This document shows, one piece after another, positions 10,274 through 20,487 of a DNA stretch of 64,000 nt. The notes under the pieces are model-generated. The model searched no databases, was not told where the DNA came from, and saw only the letters and a program-made list of their open reading frames with translations. The position numbers and the translations under genes were made by a program. The stretch is taken from positions 558,001-622,000 of the forward strand of contig JAHSVC010000065.1 of NCBI GenBank assembly GCA_021397845.1, given 5' to 3'. Numbering within the stretch: the first letter of the stretch is position 1; the number at the start of each line of letters is the position of its first letter. The stretch is from Areca catechu (lineage: Eukaryota > Streptophyta > Magnoliopsida > Arecales > Arecaceae).

Positions 10274-10287
10274 ATCTTCCCTTTCTT
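10274..10287 (-). other. Polypurine tract of element C
   Basis: On the minus strand AAGAAAGGGAAGAT directly precedes the TGTTGACTC start of the 3' LTR, the position where plus-strand DNA synthesis is primed. A TTTTGTCATCAT-like lead-in is also seen, as in SIRE-type copia elements. Confidence 0.75.
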
Positions 10288-11640
10288 AATGATGACAAAA
10301 CCTTTAAATATATGAATAGGGTAAGCTTAAAAAGATTAACAATAAGATAAACATGTAAGCTCAAAATAATAAGCACCAAGCTCCCCCTCAAAATATGATC
10401 CAAAAAATCTTCAAAAATATTTTTCAAAATATGCAAAATTTTCAAATTTTTATATTTCTTCTTACTAATTCTTCCCTTTAGATAAAAATATTTTGCATTC
10501 TTCTCCCCTTTTGCACTTTCTTTCATTTCTCAAATGATTTTCATGTTTATCCAATCTTTCCTTTTCATACTTAACAATTTTCTCCCCCTTTTTGACATCA
10601 TGAAAAAGGGTGAAAGGCAATACAAAGTGGGAATGAAGTCAGAAAGAATAGCAAGTAGGTCATCAAAATCAATGCATGAAATCAAATAATTATGATACAA
10701 ATTGAACATAATACAATTTGAATGTAACTCCCCTTAAAAAAATAGATTTGAAAATAAGGAGTATGAGAGCAATATAAGTACAGCATGATATCAAGCAAGA
10801 TATCAAAGCATCAAATATGATAACAAATCTTTGGATGCTCCCCCTGAATGTTATTCCCCCTTAAAAATATGCATTCATTTGAGGAATAAGAACATGAAAG
10901 CACATGCAATATAATTTCAAACAATTTAAGATGATTTGATATCCATACAAATACTAGAAGTAATATGATATCAAGTCTAGCTACTAGAGCAAGGGTTTGT
11001 CAATATGCATACATTCTTCTTAAATGTAACCCTTAACTACCTGTTCTATACTTGATTCAAATCAATTCTAACTTAAGCATAGATGCCAACAATGAAAGCA
11101 CATAAATCGTAACATTTCACTTGAAATAATTCAAAAACTGTATTAATCAAAATCAAGTGAAAGTCTAATAATCATAAGTTGAAATCATAAGAGCATGAAA
11201 TTCATTTACATCAAAATAGTCACGATCACAACTAATGATTATTAGTCTAAGCTTGATTCTAATTAATCAATTAAAATATTTTTCAAATCAATATGTATTT
11301 TTAAAAGTATTTTTCATGAAATACATTAATCAAAATCAAGTGAAGGTCTTACAATCATAAGTTTAATCATGATAGCATGAAATTCATCAATACCAAAAAG
11401 TTCATGATCATAGCCAATGATGATAAGTCCAAACTTGATTCTAATTAACTATTTAAAATAATTTTTCAAAGTAATTGATGCAATAAAATTAATCTATATT
11501 TTAATTATGGAAGGAGATGTTTAGAATTTAGCAATATACAAAGTCTTTCCTTTTATCATTTAGTTCAAAATATAGCTTGTCCACTTCTTTAAATTGTCAT
11601 GTATAACCTCATTTCAAGAACTTCCTTTCTTCATGTTGGG
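10288..11640. other. Non-coding, AT-rich interior of element C
   Basis: I find no gene here; short frames are AT-rich noise. Several CTCCCCCT and CTCCCCTT motifs occur, including CTCCCCCTTTTTGACATCAT (about 10582), which read on the minus strand as the AAAAAGGGGGAG type found around polypurine tracts of SIRE-like copia. Two imperfect copies of a segment of roughly 190 bases (around TCAAAATCAAGTGAA) lie at about 11140-11300 and 11330-11480. The expected pol gene is missing. Confidence 0.7.
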
Positions 11641-11649
11641 TTGCAAGAC

Positions 11650-12922
11650 ATTCCTACAAAACAAATTAAGTAGACATTTTTGGCACCCAAACTTTCTTGG
11701 GTCCTTTATGATTAGTAATTATGGTTCCTTTTGGAACCCAAACTTTTCTTAATCTAGAAGGATAATCATTAAAACCACATTTAGAAGATAAATTGAAAGA
11801 AGTAGGAATAGAGAAATCTTCAAAAGTTTTTGCTTTTTTTTCTCAACCAAAATTTTTTCTTATTCAAAACTTTATCACATAAATCTTTCAAAACAATATT
11901 TTCTTTTTCTAAAATTTTTTTTCTTTAGAAAAACTATTCTTTTCATTTTTCAAAATGTCAATCTTGGCATTTAAATCACCATTTTTATTTGCAAGATTGG
12001 TGTTGTCAAGAGAAAATGAATCTACATGCCTATTTAATTTCTTGTGCTAATTTTTTGCAATCTATATTCATGCACAAGATCATTAGATGCATCATGTAGT
12101 TCATCAAAGGTAAAATTATCATTTTCAGTATATACCTTTTTCTCATTTGCCCATGAAACAAAGATGGGCAACTTCATCATCCGTACTTGAATCTTCGCTA
12201 TCGCTCTAAGTTGCCATCATTGCCTTGAATTTCTTTTTGGCTTTGAAAGTCATTATCTTCTTTTCTGTATCAGCTTCCACTATCCTTTGCCATAAGTTCA
12301 ACTCATAGGTCATGAGTGAACCGATAAGCTCCTCCAAAGGTAAGGTTTCTACATCTTTAGCTTCTTGGATCGCCGTCACCTTTGGATCCCATGATTTTGG
12401 CAAGGATTTAAGAATTTTGTTCACCAAATCAGCATTAGTATAGATTTTGCCAAGACTTTTTAATTCATTAATAATAGTCATAAATCTTAAAAACATATCA
12501 GATATAGATTCATAATGCATCATTTCAAAAATTTTAAAAGAATGTACAAGCAAATTAATTTTAGTGTTCTTCACTTGAAGAGTACCCTCATGAGTAACTT
12601 CAAGTGTATCTCATATTTTCTTCGCCGATGTGCATATAGAAATTCTATTAAATTCATTTAAGTCCAATGCACAATAAAGCAAGTTCATTGCTTTAGCATT
12701 GAGTTCAATTTGTTTAATATCATATTCATTCCAATCCTCTTCGAGCTTTGGAATAGAAATGCCATTAACCAAAATGAAAGGAATATGAGGACCACTAACA
12801 ATGATTTTCCAAAGATGATAACTAATAGATTGAATATGGATGCGCATGCGAGTTTTCCAAAATGTGTAATTTATGCCATTAAAAAATGGTGGTCTAACAC
12901 TAATACTTACAAGGGTTGCCAT
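11650..12922 (-). pseudogene. gag: Element C gag (copia UBN2-type)
   Basis: Start at ATG 12922 (MATLVSISVRPPFFNG), followed by NYTFWKTRMRIHIQS, the typical N-terminal copia gag segment, ending in a stop near 12611. The frame resumes at 12574-12206 with FEMMHYESISDMFLRF, INELKSLGKIYTNADLV and KILKSLPKSWDPKVTAIQEA, the UBN2 core. Further downstream, in broken frames, come an acidic segment (EDSSTDDEVAHLCFMG), a coiled-coil-like stretch (YTENDNFTFDELHDA) and KVWVPK (about 11690), which in SIRE-type elements lies near the gag-protease border. The gene is broken by at least four stops or shifts. With no pol present, mobility would have needed proteins from a relative. Confidence 0.8.
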
Positions 12923-12964
12923 AATCTTTAACTCAAAATCGTTAGATTTTCAAATAGAGCACCC

Positions 12965-12976
12965 GCTCTGATACCA
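12965..12976 (-). other. Element C primer binding site (initiator tRNA-Met type)
   Basis: The minus strand reads TGGTATCAGAGC four bases or so inside the 5' LTR. This 12-mer is complementary to the 3' end of plant initiator methionine tRNA and is the common copia primer site. It fixes the orientation of element C as minus. Confidence 0.92.
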
Positions 12977-12980
12977 GTTA

Positions 12981-13664
12981 TAGGCTCAGGTAGGCAACCC
13001 AAGAGGGGAGGTGAATTGGGTTTTATAAAACTTTTATACTATTTAAAAGATGAACTAAAGCAAGTATGTGCTAATGCAATTCAAGTGCTTGTGTATTTCA
13101 AATAAATGCAGTGGAAATAAAGAAATAAAGGCACAAGAAGAATAATCACACAAACACAAGGGTTATAGTGGTTCGGTGCCAACCAAGCACTTACATCCAC
13201 TCTCCAAGAATCTCTTGGAAATTTCATCAAGTTTGGTTTTATAACTTAGGCTCACCAACAACCTTTACAACTTGTTTTATCTTCGGGCTCACAAGTCAAA
13301 CCCTAGTTGGTTTCAAGGCTCACCAACAACCACCCTTGGTTTTACGGGATAACCAAGAACCTAAACAACTTGTTTTGGCTTCGGGCTCACAAGTAAAATT
13401 CTAGTTGGTTTCAAGGCTTACCAACAACCACTTTGGTTTTCAAAGGCTTACCAAAAACCTCTTTTGTTTTCCAAGGCTCACCAAAAACCTTAAGTAAAAT
13501 AATGTAAGAGCAAGTATAAATGAATACAATAAATGCTTTCTAAAATAAAGCAAATATCTCTTGAAGCCCTTGATTGCTGATGAAGATCTTGTCTTCAAGT
13601 TGATGAAGCCTTTGATTGATGCTTGTAGATGTAGACTTGGAATGCTCTCTTTGAAACTTGAAAG
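12981..13664 (-). repeat. 5' LTR of element C, inner part
   Basis: Collinear with 8950-9630 of the other LTR. It breaks off at 13664 inside AAACTTG-GAAG, where element B is inserted, and resumes at 24933. The last five bases before B, GAAAG, pair with GGAAG after B as a target duplication with one mismatch. The intact left LTR shows the unbroken site as AACTTGGAAGCTTGAAGG. Confidence 0.9.
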
Positions 13665-15440
13665 TGTTGCCGATCTCATCGCCGCGCCCGTGCCTCGGAT
13701 CCGTCGATCCTACCGGACTGCCTGGCTCTTGGTGTTCCTGGCTAGAGCGAACCTGCAAGAGAGAGGGTCAGAAGACCCTGGCCGGGGATCCCGGCGAGGG
13801 AGCTCCGACGGTCAAGTTAGTAGACGGCGAGAAGGAACATATTCTCCAAGACGGGCGCCCGAAGGAGTCCCAGACTCAGAGAATTTACTAGCAAGAAAGG
13901 TGCTACAGGGACCGGAAGCTCGGCCGGGCCTCCTTGCCGAGCTCACGCCAAGCGATCCCCTCTTAGGACCCTGGATCTTACTATCGGAGCGGGGCTCTTG
14001 GCCACTGTTCCTTGCTTGTCCCTAGCTTGATCAGCCTTACCTGGTCGCCTCCAGCTTCCTTCCTTTTATCTCCTCCCGCCGTTCGCTGTCTTCTCCTCGC
14101 GGGAGGCTCCCCTTTCCATCCTTTTCTCCTTCCCCTTTTTGGTGGTGAGGGCCAAGCGGCTTTCCGACCTCGTTCGCCGAGCCCAGCGGGGAAAGGGCAA
14201 AGACAGAAAGGGGGGTGGCGCCGGCAAGGTGGCTGGTAAGACCTCGGGCCCAGTGAGGGCGCTCTTCTTCTAAGTGCCGGCGCTGTCCGTTTACGGGCCC
14301 TGTTTTGTCAGAGCGCGCCTCTCGACTGCGGGACTTGTCGGGCCGACGTAAGTGGTGTTTCGCATGCCGCTTCCATCTGTACGGGGCGCCGCCTACGATG
14401 TGCACAGCTCGAGGGCCAACCTCGGAACCTGCGCCTCTCTCTTTGGGACCTTCTCTGTACGGGCAGCCTGACCTCGGTGGAGGTGGACCCCTCCTGGGTG
14501 GACACCTGGAGGTGGCAGGAGGTCGCCTGGCTTCGGCTGAGGTGGACCCATCTCCGGGGGCCACCTGGCGAAGGGGCGAAGGATCAGCCGACCTCGCCTA
14601 GGTGGACTCCTCCTAGGTGGACACCTGGCGAGGTGGCAGGAGGTCGCTTGGCTTCGGCCGAGGTGGACCCGTCTCCGGGGGCCACCTGGCGAAGGGGCGA
14701 AGGATCAGCCGACCTCAGCCTAGGTGGACTCCTCCTGGGTGGACACCTGGCGAGGTGGCAGGAGGTCGCCCGGCTTCGGCCGAGGTGGACCTGTCTCCGG
14801 GGGCACCTGGCGAAGGGGCGAAGGATCAGCCGACCTCGGCCTAGGTGGACTCCTCCTGGGTGGACACCTGGCGAGGTGGCAGGAGGTCACCCGGCTTCGG
14901 TCGAGGTGGACCTATCTCCGGGGGCCACCTGGTGAAGGGGCGAATGATCAGCCGACCTCGGCCTAGGTGGACCCCTCCTAGGTGGACACCTGGCGAGGTG
15001 GCAGGAGGTCGCCCGGCTTCGACCGAGGTGGACCCGTCTCCAGGGATCACCTGGCGAAGGGGCGAAGGATCGTCCGACCTCGGCCTGGGTGGACCCCTCC
15101 TGGGCGGATACCTGGCGAGATGGCAGGAGGTCGCCCGGCTTCGGCCGAGGTGGACCCGTCTCCGGGGACCACCTGGCGAAGGGGCGAAGGATCGGCCGAT
15201 CTCGGCCTGGGTGGACCCCTCCTGGGCGGATACCTGGCGAGGTGGCAGGAAGAGCACCGAACCGAGCTCGACTTCGGCGAGGGTGGCAACGTCTCGGGAA
15301 GTCGTCTTGCGAGGTAGCCTGGCCGAGCTCGACCTCGGTGGTGTGGGAACCGACGCTGACTCGGCCGAAGAAACCTCCACGTGGCTTGATTATATCTGAC
15401 GAAATCTGAGCCCGGCAACATCATCATTATGGCCGTAACA
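13665..15440 (-). repeat. 3' LTR of element B
   Basis: On the minus strand it starts TGTTACGGCCATAATG right after a purine tract (GGGCTGGGGGGCAAC) and ends GATCGGCAACA at the target duplication. It is about 1,776 bases long and includes six 121-122 base tandem units. GATAAAAG near 14066 may be its TATA box. A possible leader intron has donor CAG-GTAAGG (about 14039) and acceptor CTCTTGCAG-GTTCG (about 13755). There is no full second LTR to compare with, so the outer boundary rests on the TG start and purine tract; the inner boundary rests on the target duplication. Confidence 0.7.
14476..15250. repeat. 121-122 bp GC-rich tandem repeat in the LTR of B (about 6.4 copies)
   Basis: Anchoring on AGGTGGACC-TCTCCGGGGG gives starts at 14540, 14661, 14783, 14904, 15026 and 15148, so the period is 121-122. 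Each unit also contains GGCGAAGGATC and CTCCTGGGTGGACACCTGG. Long open frames over the array on both strands are an effect of composition and repetition and are not called as genes. Tandem repeats in UTR/LTR parts are known for the Tat/Ogre group. Confidence 0.9.
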
Positions 15441-15455
15441 GTTGCCCCCCAGCCC
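15441..15455 (-). other. Polypurine tract of element B
   Basis: Minus strand GGGCTGGGGGGCAAC immediately before TGTTACGG. The G-rich tract next to a TG start is the expected primer for plus-strand DNA synthesis. It sets the start of the 3' LTR in the absence of a full partner LTR. Confidence 0.65.
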
Positions 15456-15921
15456 GCCATTCCGTTAGGGCATCGTAGAACGGAACATCGGGATTAAATG
15501 TGGATATGACGTGGGGAGGCGAAGATCTTGCATCATAATTGCCGTGATCCTCGTCGCCTTCTCGGTGCGCCCGAAGCCCTATAGGGAGCCGCCACGCGTC
15601 GCCCACTTGCCCATAATAAATGCGTCGCTTCGAAGCAGAGGCCGTTACCCTGCTAACGAGGCGTCGGTGTCAGGCGTGCGTCCACGCGGCGATCATCCAG
15701 TGGCTCGGGGCGAAATGATGGGTACGGCTGCTGTCGACTGAGTTTGAAAAGGAGGGGACTTTCCGGAATGAGGCATTTCCCCTTGCTCCGTGGGCGGTTT
15801 GCTGCAGGCTAACTTCCGCTGTCCCGTACTCGCTCGATGTATTTTCGGTGAGTGTCTCCACCTTCTCTCTAGTTCCCTTCTTCCTCTTCTTCTTTGAATC
15901 TTCGTTTCTTCCTTCTTTGTC
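15456..15921. other. Untranslated region between the polypurine tract and the antisense gene of B
   Basis: No ORF is supported here. It must hold the promoter of the plus-strand antisense gene; ATAATAAATG (about 15613) is the best TATA-like sequence, about 310 bases before the ATG. A pyrimidine-rich stretch (15855-15920) lies directly before ATG 15922 and would be the leader. Confidence 0.5.
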
Positions 15922-16789
15922 ATGGCGCGTCGTCGCTATGTTTCCTCTAATCCGGACGAGGCCGGTCTGTCCCGGCCGAGGACTCCATCTTCTTCCTCCT
16001 CAGAGGAGGAAACGATCCCGGAGGAGATTCGCAGGCGACTGCAACCTGGGGGTGTCACCATCGACATTCCCGGGGGGTCCGGTCTCCTCCGATTGCTTCC
16101 ACTCTTTTGCTTCTCTCTCTTCCTGCTCCGCCTCTTCTTCCTGCTCCGCCTCTTCTTCCCGCCGTCCCTTCGGTCATGCTTCCACCATGACGAAGGCGAC
16201 CTTTCTTTGCTCCGGGAGGCCTACGGCATCCCGGGATCAATCCATCTGTTTGATCCGCGGCCCGGGGAATGTGTCACCATGAGTGGCCCCAGCTGCATAG
16301 CCTTCTATGAGGACTTCTTCTCGGGGGTCTTCGATTCCCTCTGCACCCTTTCTTCCTCTCTTTCCTTAGCCATTTCCGTCTTGTTCTGGTCCAGTTGGCT
16401 CCCAATGCCATCCGGGTCATCTTTTCTTTCATAGTTTTTTGTCATTTTCACGGGTTTGTCGCCCGTTTCTCCCTCTTCAGGGCCATGTTTACCCTGAAGA
16501 GGTATTCCACTGACGACGGCTGGTGGTACATCTCGCCCCGGCCCAGGTGTCTCCGGTTCGACCTCCCCTCTTCTATCAAGGGCTGGAAGAATCGGTTTTT
16601 CTTTGCCTCGGTCGAAGATGTCGACTAGGCCTGGAGTGAACCGGACCGGTCTCCAAACCGGAACTCCCAGGTCGAGTCGGTGGACCAGGAGGCCTACTCC
16701 CTGCTCTTGAGCGACATGGTCCCGGCGCTCGAGGTTCTGCTCTCAGAGCAGAATCTTTTTGAGGCCGGGATCAGTCCCATCCGAGCCGC

Positions 16790-16872
16790 GTGAGATTCGG
16801 TCCTCCTTTGACTCTTGCATTCTTTCCCCTTTAAGACCGAGCTGGCTGACCTTCTTCTCTTTTGCGTTGCAG
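16790..16872 (+). other. Candidate intron 1 of the antisense gene of B
   Basis: GTGAG at 16790 and TTTTGCGTTGCAG ending at 16872, 83 bases, with a pyrimidine-rich 3' part. It removes the in-frame TGA right after ISPIRAA. The exon phases differ by one base, as do other points in this decayed gene, so the intron is likely but not proven. Confidence 0.55.
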
Positions 16873-17384
16873 GCATGAAGTTCTCATTGGAGAGCCTCCT
16901 GGAGGGCGCGGCCTAGAGAGACGTCGCCGAGGTAGATGAGCCTGCAGTGAAGAGGGCTCGCACCGAGGCGAGCCAGGAGGCTATGTTGGCGACCGTACCC
17001 AGCCCAGCGGCCGCTGCTCCCCGCCCAGGCTGCCTCGGGGCGGGGCCATCGATTCTTCAGCCATCAGACCCGGTGGTGCTGCCGTCGAGGGGGCTCCACC
17101 ACCTGCAGCTCCGTCCAACGCTGGCCCTGTCATCGCCGTGGCTCCGACAGCGCAGCCTGCGTCCTCTGCCGGCCCGTCAGCTACGATTCCGGCTAGAGGG
17201 ACAGTCACCGCCGGAGCTGACCTGACGGCTCCACCACCGGTGATCACCCACCGGTGTTCAATCATCCGCGACAAAGGGCTCGCGAAGAAAGTGATGGATA
17301 CGCCTCCACAGCCCGGGACCGCCGATCTCGAGGCGGCCGGGACTACGCTGATGCTCTGCTCGGGATCCTCCCGCAGCTCTTTAC

Positions 17385-17463
17385 GTAAGCTTCGAACTCA
17401 TATCCTTCTATCCTCCGTGACCTCGGATGGTCTTTCCTCTAACCCGATTGCTTCACTATGCAG
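17385..17463 (+). other. Candidate intron 2 of the antisense gene of B
   Basis: GTAAGC at 17385 and CTTCACTATGCAG ending at 17463, 79 bases, T-rich before the acceptor. The downstream exon opens directly into the coiled coil (IGNDVLLLRNFLVGN). Both splice sites match plant consensus well and only work on the plus strand. Confidence 0.65.
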
Positions 17464-18481
17464 ATTGGGAACGACGTTCTTCTACTGAGGAACTTCCTCG
17501 TAGGGAACGCGAAGAGGGATGCCGAGAAGGAGGCGAAGCTCAGCAAGCTCGCGGCCGACGTCAAGGACCTCATGGAGAAGGGGGTCGAGCTGCGAGCAAA
17601 CAACCAGGCCCTCCAGACAGACCTGGCACGCGTCGAGGGGCGGAACAAGGAGCTGGAGTCTTCTCTGTCGGAGGAGAGGACCTCCCACCAGCGTCGCGCG
17701 GAGGAGGACGCGGCTTAGAGGGCTTGCCTTCAGGCCCACTCCCAGTGGCTGGAGCGCCAGTTGGAGGATGCCAGGCGGGATGCGAACGCGGCGAAGGAGC
17801 GGAGCGCGTATGTCAACGGGCTCTTGGAGGCCGCGAAGCGGGAGGCACAGGAAGCTGTCCCGAAGTTCCGGGCTTCCGACGAGTACACATCGGAGGTCCG
17901 GGAGGCCGCCGTGGACTCCTTCCTAAAGGGGTTCCGGATGTGCCGGGAGAAGGTAGGGCCTTCTACCCCGAGCTCGACCTCAGTGGGGTGGTGCTCGGAG
18001 GTAGAAGGCAAGGACCCGAGAGCAGAGCCTCCGGCGTGGCCGATGCCACGCCTGCGTCCCCGGTGACCGACGAAGCCATGGCTCCGGAGCAGCCGCCTGA
18101 GCCGGCAGCCGCTGAAGGCGAGGATGCGGAGCACGTGACCCAGGCTGAGGGCTCCGACCCTGCACCAAACTGAGCCCCCATCTTCTCACCCTTTGTTGTC
18201 GTTGTTGTATTTCTTCTTCTTTTCTTTTTTTTTTTTTGGGACTCCCGGCCTGTCGGGATTCCCAGCTTGTACTTTTCCTTGGATCAATGAAAACGTCATT
18301 TGACTAAGTCTCGAGTTCACTTTCGTCCCACTCTCCCATCTCCTCTTTTTTCCTTCTTGAGATGTTGATGTGGAGTGCCGTAACGAGCGTGGACCTGGTC
18401 CCGTCCGTCGCTCGGATCGAAGGTTAGGGCATTCCGGGCCGCGTGGTGTCAGAGTAGACCTTGAGCGGGCCCATCTTTGGG

Positions 18482-19140
18482 ATTGCCTTCATGCTCGCGT
18501 GGGCGAAGTGGTTTCTGCCCCGCCTTCCAGGCCGAAGCCCGGGACTTCCGGACTGAACCCCGGAGTCGCAGGCATTTCTCAAGCCTTGCGTGTCTTGCCA
18601 GGCTGTTCTCACTTGCTGCGCGGCGAACTGGTTTCTTCTGCCTCGCCTTCCATGCCGAAACCCAGGACTTCCAGACTGAACCCTGGGGCCGCAGGCTTCC
18701 TCAGCCTTGCGCGACTTGCAGAGCTGTTCTCCGTGCTTGCACGGGCAAACTGGGTTCTGCCTCGCCTCCAGGCCGAAACCCAGGACTTTCGGACTGAACC
18801 CCGGCCGCAAGCTTTCTTAAGCTTGCGCGGCTTGCCGAGCTGTTCTCCGTGCTTGCACGGGCAAACTGGTTCTCCTCACCTTCCAGCCGAAGCCCAGGAC
18901 TTCCGGACTGAACCCCGGGGCCGCAGGCTTTCTAAGCCTTATGCGCTTGCCGAGCTGTTCTCCGTGCTTGGCGGTGCGAACTGGGTTCTGCCTCGCCTTC
19001 CAAGCTGAAACCCAGGACTTCCGGACTGAACCCCGGGGTCGCAGGCTTTCTCAAGCGTTGCACGCTTGCCGAGCTGTTCTCCGTGCTTGCGCGCGAACTG
19101 AGTTCTGCCTCGCCTTCCAGGCCGAAGCCCAGGACTTCCC
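18482..19140. repeat. 113-123 bp tandem repeat downstream of pol in element B (six copies)
   Basis: The word GACTTCC (or GACTTTC) recurs at 18543, 18666, 18784, 18898, 19016 and 19133. Units share GAGCTGTTCTCCGTGCTTG, CTGCCTCGCCTTCCAGGCCG and GGACTGAACCCCGG. An open frame running over the array is Ala/Leu-rich repetition and is not called as a gene. It lies between the antisense gene and integrase. Confidence 0.88.
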
Positions 19141-19365
19141 GCTTTCTCTTCGACCGTCGGCCATGATCGGGCGTGCCGACTCAGGGCCATGCGCCGGTTT
19201 TCCCTACAAAGTGAGAAAAGAGCATTTGAAGCAAGGAAACTTTATTGTAGGAGTGGGGAACCTTACTTACTAATAATACACTCTTAAGTTCAAGGCGTTC
19301 CACATCCGAGGGACCCTGGCCCCTCCCAACTCCTCCAGGTAGTAGGCACTGGGGGAGGGCTTCTG

Positions 19366-20487
19366 CTACCCGGTACGGGCCCTCTCAGTTGGGTGAGAGC
19401 TTGCCGCATTCCCGTGGCTGAGAAGCTTCAGCGCGTCGGATGACCAGATCTTCGGGACGAAAAACTTCGACCGCACTCGGGAGTTGTAATACCTGGCCAC
19501 ACGCTGCCTATACACCGCCATCCGAACTCGGGCCTTATCCCTCATCTCCTCGAGAAGGTCAAGGTTGAGCATCATTCTGGCGGGGTTCTCTGTCTCGTCA
19601 TATTGCTCCACACGCAGCATGGGTAGACTGAGCTCGATCGAAATGACCGCTTCGGCTCCGAAGACGAGGTTGAACGGGTCTCGTCGGTTGCCATCCTCGG
19701 GTGGTATGGTATGCCCAAAGGATGCTGGGGAGCTCCTCGGCCCACCTGCCTTTGGCCTGGTCCAGCCGCGTGCGGAGGCCCTACAGAATGGTCCTGTTCA
19801 TGACTTCGGCCTCTCCATTGGTCTGGGGATGCGCCACCGAGGTGAAGCGATGCCTGATGCCGAGGTCACCGCAAACTCTTCGAACTCCTGACAGTCGAAC
19901 TGGCGCCCGTTGTCAGTGACCACAGTGTGGGGAGGTCGAAGCGGCAAACGATCGACTTCCAAAAGAACTTGGCGACGTTTGCTTCAGTGATCCGTGCCAA
20001 GGGTTCGGCCTCGACCCACTCTTGATGTAGTCGATGGCCACGATCAAGAATTTCCGCTGTCTGGATGCCGGTGGGAATGGGCCCAGAAGGTCCATCCCCC
20101 ATTGGGCGAATGGCCAGGGAGCCGAAAGCTGGGAGATTGGGTTGGAGGCTGCCGTTGCACCATGGCGTGGCGCTGGCACTGATCGCACCTCTTCACGAAG
20201 TCAGCGACGTCTTCCCTCATCGTTTCCCAAAAGTAGCCCTGACAAAGGGCCTTGTAGGCCAATGCTCTGCCCCCCACGTGGTTCCCACAGACGCCCTCGT
20301 GAATCTCCTGGAGCACGAGCTTGGCTTTCGCGGGTCCTACACACTTGAGGAGGGGGTAGGAGTAGGATCTTCGATACAATTGCCCATCCATCAGGACGAA
20401 CCGCACGACCTTCCTTCTGATGAGGCGGGCCGCCTCGCGGTCCTCTGGCAGGGTGCCGCTGGTTATGTATTCGGCATACTTGTCCAT
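19366..20487 (-). pseudogene. pol: Element B integrase
   Basis: Begins near MDKYAEYITSGTLPEDRE with a well-kept zinc-binding domain (LVLQEIHEGVCGNHVGG ... VKRCDQCQRH, 20330-20160). The core follows in other frames: WPFAQWGMDLLGPFP, RQRKFLIVAIDYI and, after a shift, TTGASSTV in place of the second Asp region. The C-terminal part ends near 19366 (EEMRDKARVRMAVYRQRVA). The order second RNase H-integrase is as in element A. Multiple indels make it non-functional. Confidence 0.85.

Larger units (their letters stand above)
15922..18173 (+). pseudogene. Antisense gene of element B: Transposase_28-like (putative gypsy-type transposon) protein
   Basis: Plus-strand gene, opposite to gag-pol. It starts at ATG 15922 (MARRRYVSSNPDEAG). 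Exon 1 carries, after one frameshift near 16320, a region LRFPLHPFF, QLAPNAIRVI, SLFRAMFTLK, GWWYISPR and SSIKGWKNRFFF (about 16335-16610). I recognise this as the PF04195 pattern ('putative gypsy type transposon'). Two GT-AG introns follow (16790-16872, 17385-17463). Exon 3 has a coiled coil (KRDAEKEAKLSKLAADVKDL onward), then DSFLKGFRMCREKV and an acidic, Pro/Ala-rich tail ending at 18173. Stops at 16626, 16914 and 17716 and several frameshifts make it a pseudogene. A T-rich 3' UTR and AATGAAAA (about 18288) follow. The biochemical role is unknown. Confidence 0.72.

Noticed and set aside
10221..10526. A Lys/Leu-rich minus-strand frame across the LTR border of element C
   Set aside because: It runs over the polypurine tract into the LTR, is AT-rich and has no domain. 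It is likely chance.
14305..15409. Several long open frames on both strands over the GC-rich repeat, with Gly/Arg/Pro-rich products
   Set aside because: They follow the 121-122 base tandem repeat in all frames and have no domain. Low stop density is due to GC content.
18370..19008. A 212-codon Ala/Leu-rich frame
   Set aside because: It is the translation of the 113-123 base tandem repeat and has no conserved motif.
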